Source: CAYLNH01 sp964384625 (GTDB taxonomy: Bacteria; Verrucomicrobiota; Lentisphaeria; JABSQK01). From it: a DNA stretch of 19,017 nucleotides. The position numbers and the translations under genes were made by a program. The notes under the pieces were generated by a model. That model ran no database searches. It was given only the letters and a program-made list of their open reading frames with translations, and was not told the DNA's origin. Location: the NCBI GenBank assembly GCA_964384625.1, contig CAYLNH010000128.1:1-19017 (forward strand), written 5' to 3'. Each line of letters begins with the position of its first letter. The first letter of the stretch is position 1. Positions 16,417-19,017 of this stretch are shown piece by piece.

Positions 16417-18651
16417 CTAGTTGCCGGACAGTTCCGGATCCTGGTAGGGCGGCACGAAGATGCCGAAGCCGTCCGGTTTGGCGTTCTTGCCGTCCTTCCC
16501 GAAGCTGGCGGCGGACGCACGGATATCTTCTTCTGTGAAAGCGCCGACGGTGCGGGTCGGTTCCTTTTCGGGGAAGGTCTCCATATGCAGCGTCTGCGTG
16601 GGGAACGCAAACTCAACGCCGAGATCGGCGGCGAACCGGAAGATCTCGAGGTTGATCTTGTGGCGTTCGACCATTTCTTCGCTGTAGTTGTCGGTGTTGA
16701 TAAAGTAATACAGCCAGACGTTGAGGCTGAAGTCGCCGTAGTCTTTGAAGACCACGTGGAAGTAGTCCTTGCGCGTGGTCGGGTTGGCTTTGATAATGTT
16801 CTTCACGCCCTCGACAAAGGCTTCCATCTTTTCCGGCGGCGTGTCGTAGGTCAGTCCGAGGGTCATGATCTGTCGGCGGAACTTGCGCACGCCTTTGTTG
16901 TCGATATTGGCGTTGGCCAGGGTCGAGTTGGGGATGGTGATCAGTGAGTCGTAGAAGGTGCGAATGCGGGTGGAGCGGAAGCCGATGCGTTCCACGGTGC
17001 CGCTGGTGCCGTCAACCTCGACATAGTCGCCGATCTGAAAGGGACGGTCGGTGAGGATCATGACCGAGCCGAAGAAATTGGCGCAGGTATCCTGGGCCGC
17101 CAGGGCGAAGGCCAGGCCGCCGAGGCCGAGGCCGGCCAACAGGCTCATGACGTTGAATCCGAGGTTCTGGACGGTGATGAGGACGCCGAACAAGACGATG
17201 AAGGTGCGCAGCGCGCGCTTGACCAGCGGCACCAGATGGTCGTCCAGAGTGGTCTCAGTCTTGGCCGCCCACTGGTTCATATAGGCGGTAATCACGTCCA
17301 CCAGCCGGTAGAGCGCCCAGATGAAGGCGATGCTGATGATGATCTGCGTGGTGATCTTCAAGACGGCCAGCGGCGTCCCCTCGAAGCGCAGCGCGAGCAC
17401 TGCGAAGTACCAGAACACGCCGGCGCCGATCAGGCCGATGGGACGGTCGGCGGCTTCGATGATCTTGTCGTCCCATTCGGTCTTCGAGCGCTTAGTCAGC
17501 TTCTTGAGCAGATCGACCACGTGCTGGACGATGGTCTTGATGACGAATCCGATGAGGATTGCGACGAACAGGCCGACCCATTGCCGTATGCTGAAGAACA
17601 GGAACTCCCCGCTGAGCCAGTCCGGGAACAGGCTTTCGACGAGGTCCGGCTGGTAGTGCGCGCCGCCGCCGCTGCCTTCCTGATACGGCCGGTCTTCGAT
17701 CGATTTGTAGAACGACCGGGCGCCGGCGACAGTCTGCTTGGTGAACAGATATTCGCCGCGGCGGTCGCCTTCTTCGATGCGGGTGATGACGATTCGCTCG
17801 TTGCTGTTCTTCAGCCGGAAGCGGATAATTGGATCACCGTTGGCATCACGAACCGGGATTTTCTCGTAGTCGATGACGATGATGCGGTCAATGATCTCCT
17901 TGAGCAGGATGGCGGTTTCCCGGCCCTTTTCCTCACGCAGCACCACCGGCACGTCCTCGAGATTCAGGCAACTGATGGCGGCGTTGATGCGGGCCTTCAG
18001 TTTGTCGTCGTCAGCGGCAGCCCCCTTGCGGTAATCCTCCATGGCGGTCATGAAGGTTTTCATCGTGTAGCGGGCGTTGTCTTTTTTGATGAACACCTCA
18101 TCCGGCCGTTTGCGTCTGGTTTTCCAGTTGAGCAGGGCGCCCTGGCCGGACCCCTCGAGATACGGCAGGTGGCGCACCTGGTCGTAGAGCGATTTGGCGC
18201 GTTTTACGGTTTCAGATGAGAACAGGTATTCACCCTGGCGTTCGCCGCTGTCGATGCGGATCAGCGTGATCAGTGAGTCCTTCAGGCGCCAGCGTTTGCC
18301 GGGCGCACCGGGGAACTCGATTTGCTCAACCAGGGCCGTGCGGTCGATCACCTCTTTCAGATGTGATGCGGCACGTTCGCCGTAGAACGCCCGGCGGTCT
18401 TCCGGAAAGGCCGACAGATTGAGACAGTAGACCGCATCATAGAGCCGCTCTTTCAGCCGGTCGTCATCGGTCTTGACGCCGTTGCGGTAGTCGTTCATGG
18501 CGTCGAGGAAGGTCGTCAGCGTGGCCTTCGGGCTGTTGGTGGCAATCTTCGGCAGTCCAGCGGGGGCCGGTTCGCCGGCCGGCGCGGGTTCCTGCGCCGC
18601 CAGCATCGGGATCAATAGAAGCGCGGCAAGAGAAACAAGCAGTCTTTTCAT
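16417..18651 (-). CDS. MscS-family mechanosensitive channel with duplicated periplasmic domain
   Basis: The 744-residue protein starts with a signal peptide (MKRLLVSLAALLLIPMLAAQ). Residues 40-171 and 193-331 are two copies of one module, sharing DYR-x-G, DDD-(R/K)-LK, CLNL, LKE(V/I)IDR, RRGEYLF/RQGEYLF and PY-x-EGSG. Membrane helices lie at about 352-383, 405-423, 428-458 and 478-497. The MscS pore helix (LLAGLGLGGLAFALAAQDTCANFFGS, in two parts: 504-515 and 516-529) follows, then the beta domain (DRPFQIGDYVEVDG, 535-548), the IPNS motif (573-576) and the C-terminal domain to about 690. MscS proteins release solutes on hypo-osmotic stress. At about two and a half times the length of E. coli MscS it belongs to the large subclass. 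The start at 18651 was preferred over 18690 because it begins the signal peptide; its ribosome-binding site is weak. Confidence 0.92.
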   Translation of the reverse strand: MKRLLVSLAALLLIPMLAAQEPAPAGEPAPAGLPKIATNSPKATLTTFLDAMNDYRNGVKTDDDRLKERLYDAVYCLNLSAFPEDRRAFYGERAASHLKEVIDRTALVEQIEFPGAPGKRWRLKDSLITLIRIDSGERQGEYLFSSETVKRAKSLYDQVRHLPYLEGSGQGALLNWKTRRKRPDEVFIKKDNARYTMKTFMTAMEDYRKGAAADDDKLKARINAAISCLNLEDVPVVLREEKGRETAILLKEIIDRIIVIDYEKIPVRDANGDPIIRFRLKNSNERIVITRIEEGDRRGEYLFTKQTVAGARSFYKSIEDRPYQEGSGGGAHYQPDLVESLFPDWLSGEFLFFSIRQWVGLFVAILIGFVIKTIVQHVVDLLKKLTKRSKTEWDDKIIEAADRPIGLIGAGVFWYFAVLALRFEGTPLAVLKITTQIIISIAFIWALYRLVDVITAYMNQWAAKTETTLDDHLVPLVKRALRTFIVLFGVLITVQNLGFNVMSLLAGLGLGGLAFALAAQDTCANFFGSVMILTDRPFQIGDYVEVDGTSGTVERIGFRSTRIRTFYDSLITIPNSTLANANIDNKGVRKFRRQIMTLGLTYDTPPEKMEAFVEGVKNIIKANPTTRKDYFHVVFKDYGDFSLNVWLYYFINTDNYSEEMVERHKINLEIFRFAADLGVEFAFPTQTLHMETFPEKEPTRTVGAFTEEDIRASAASFGKDGKNAKPDGFGIFVPPYQDPELSGN

Positions 18652-18691
18652 AACACCAGTAGATACAAGGGTTCCGAGTTTCAGAACCATG

Positions 18692-18719
18692 AATCTACCC
18701 CGCCGCGCGGTCAGATCAA
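18692..18719 (-). promoter_or_regulatory. Weak candidate promoter for the MscS gene
   Basis: On the minus strand TTGATC (18719-18714) and TAGATT (18697-18692) are 16 bases apart. Each matches the sigma70 consensus at four of six positions. Initiation would fall near 18685, giving a short leader before ATG 18651. The match is modest. Confidence 0.3.
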
Positions 18720-18765
18720 GGAGAGGAGATCATGGAAGGATGCAACGGAATGGAGGTCTGGGATC

Positions 18766-18783
18766 GCCGGCACCCTTGCCGGC
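18766..18783. repeat. GCCGGC hairpin, REP-like
   Basis: Two GCCGGC palindromes (18766-18771 and 18778-18783) are separated by ACCCTT and can pair as a stem-loop. On the minus strand it lies downstream of the truncated gene and upstream of the MscS gene, so it could serve as a terminator for the former. Confidence 0.4.
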
Positions 18784-18806
18784 TCCGACGTGTTCGGAAT
18801 CAGAGG

Positions 18807-18892
18807 CATGACTTCATGACTTCGTGACTCCGTGACGCCCGACGACTTAATGACACAATGACCAATGAGCAATGACACCCCTGACCACTGAC
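18807..18892. repeat. Degenerate TGAC array, 7-9 bp period
   Basis: TGAC (or TGAG once) recurs at 18809, 18817, 18825, 18833, 18851, 18859, 18866, 18873, 18882 and 18889. The first four units are exact octamers in phase: CATGACTT twice, CGTGACTC and CGTGACGC. The later part drifts between 7 and 9 bases. It fills the space between two minus-strand genes. No function is evident. Confidence 0.6.
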
Positions 18893-18904
18893 CAACGACG
18901 CGCG

Positions 18905-19017
18905 TCAGCGTTGTTCGCGTCGTTTCCCCTCGTGTTTGGTCAGCACGCAGTTGAAGACCTTTTTGGTCTTGGGATTGAGCTGCAGCGTGAACTTCACACT
19001 GTCCAGGTCGACCTTCT
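18905..19017 (-). CDS. C-terminal end of an unknown protein (truncated by window edge)
   Basis: The minus strand reads an open frame from the window edge to TGA at 18907-18905, giving 36 residues: KVDLDSVKFTLQLNPKTKK followed by VFNCVLTKHEGKRREQR. The alternating hydrophobic pattern and basic end look like a real C-terminus and not random sequence. The gene is too incomplete to name. It points the same way as the MscS gene, 253 bases upstream of it, with a repeat-filled spacer between. Confidence 0.55.
   Translation of the reverse strand, partial: KVDLDSVKFTLQLNPKTKKVFNCVLTKHEGKRREQR

Noticed and set aside
17236..18219. A 1-kb plus-strand open frame inside the MscS gene
   Set aside because: The minus strand carries an unmistakable MscS protein with an internal repeat; the plus-strand product is an acidic shadow.
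18652..18690. MscS start at 18690
   Set aside because: It adds 13 residues before a complete signal peptide and would sit at the predicted transcription start. The choice is not certain because neither start has a good ribosome-binding site.

Overview
The window is GC-rich DNA from a Gram-negative bacterium. All inner-membrane and secreted products carry ordinary signal peptides or membrane segments. The combination of very long TPR proteins, paired ExbD genes, a DUF4159 membrane protein and repeat-filled intergenic spacers suggests a PVC-type lineage (Planctomycetota, Lentisphaerota, Kiritimatiellota or relatives). That assignment is an inference from gene content; no rRNA, tRNA or other marker is present.

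Region 1 (29-15413, + strand) is one tight block of eight genes. It begins with a giant secreted TPR/beta-domain protein (2558 aa). A 250-bp spacer packed with repeats follows, then a second secreted TPR protein (about 519 aa) and a third (about 733 aa) that is a miniature of the first. Next come an ExbB/TolQ proton-channel protein, two consecutive ExbD/TolR proteins that both keep the membrane aspartate, a 141-aa single-span protein with a TonB/TolA-like Ser-x3-His membrane motif and an Ala/Glu/Lys linker, and a polytopic protein ending in DUF4159. Several junctions overlap (ATGA, TGATG), so the genes are probably co-translated. Read together, the block looks like a proton-motive-force-driven envelope machine: a TolQ-R-R motor, a TolA/TonB-like transducer, a DUF4159 membrane partner, and large periplasmic or outer-membrane TPR scaffolds. 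The one-TolQ/two-TolR plan with giant TPR proteins recalls the Agl-Glt gliding and Nfs machines of myxobacteria, but this is an analogy from layout and not a demonstrated homology.

Region 2 (15414-16158, + strand) has a near-consensus sigma70 promoter (TTGACA-17-TATAGT) driving a small cytoplasmic FHA-domain protein with a basic tail.

Region 3 (16159-16416) is a convergent spacer with three hairpins. Region 4 (16417-18651, - strand) encodes a large MscS-family channel whose periplasmic N-terminus is an internal duplication of a roughly 130-residue module. Upstream of it is a spacer with a GCCGGC hairpin and a degenerate TGAC array of about 8-bp period. The last 113 bases hold the C-terminal end of another minus-strand gene.

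No stretch over 300 bases lacks a gene. No transposase, CRISPR array, tRNA or rRNA was seen.
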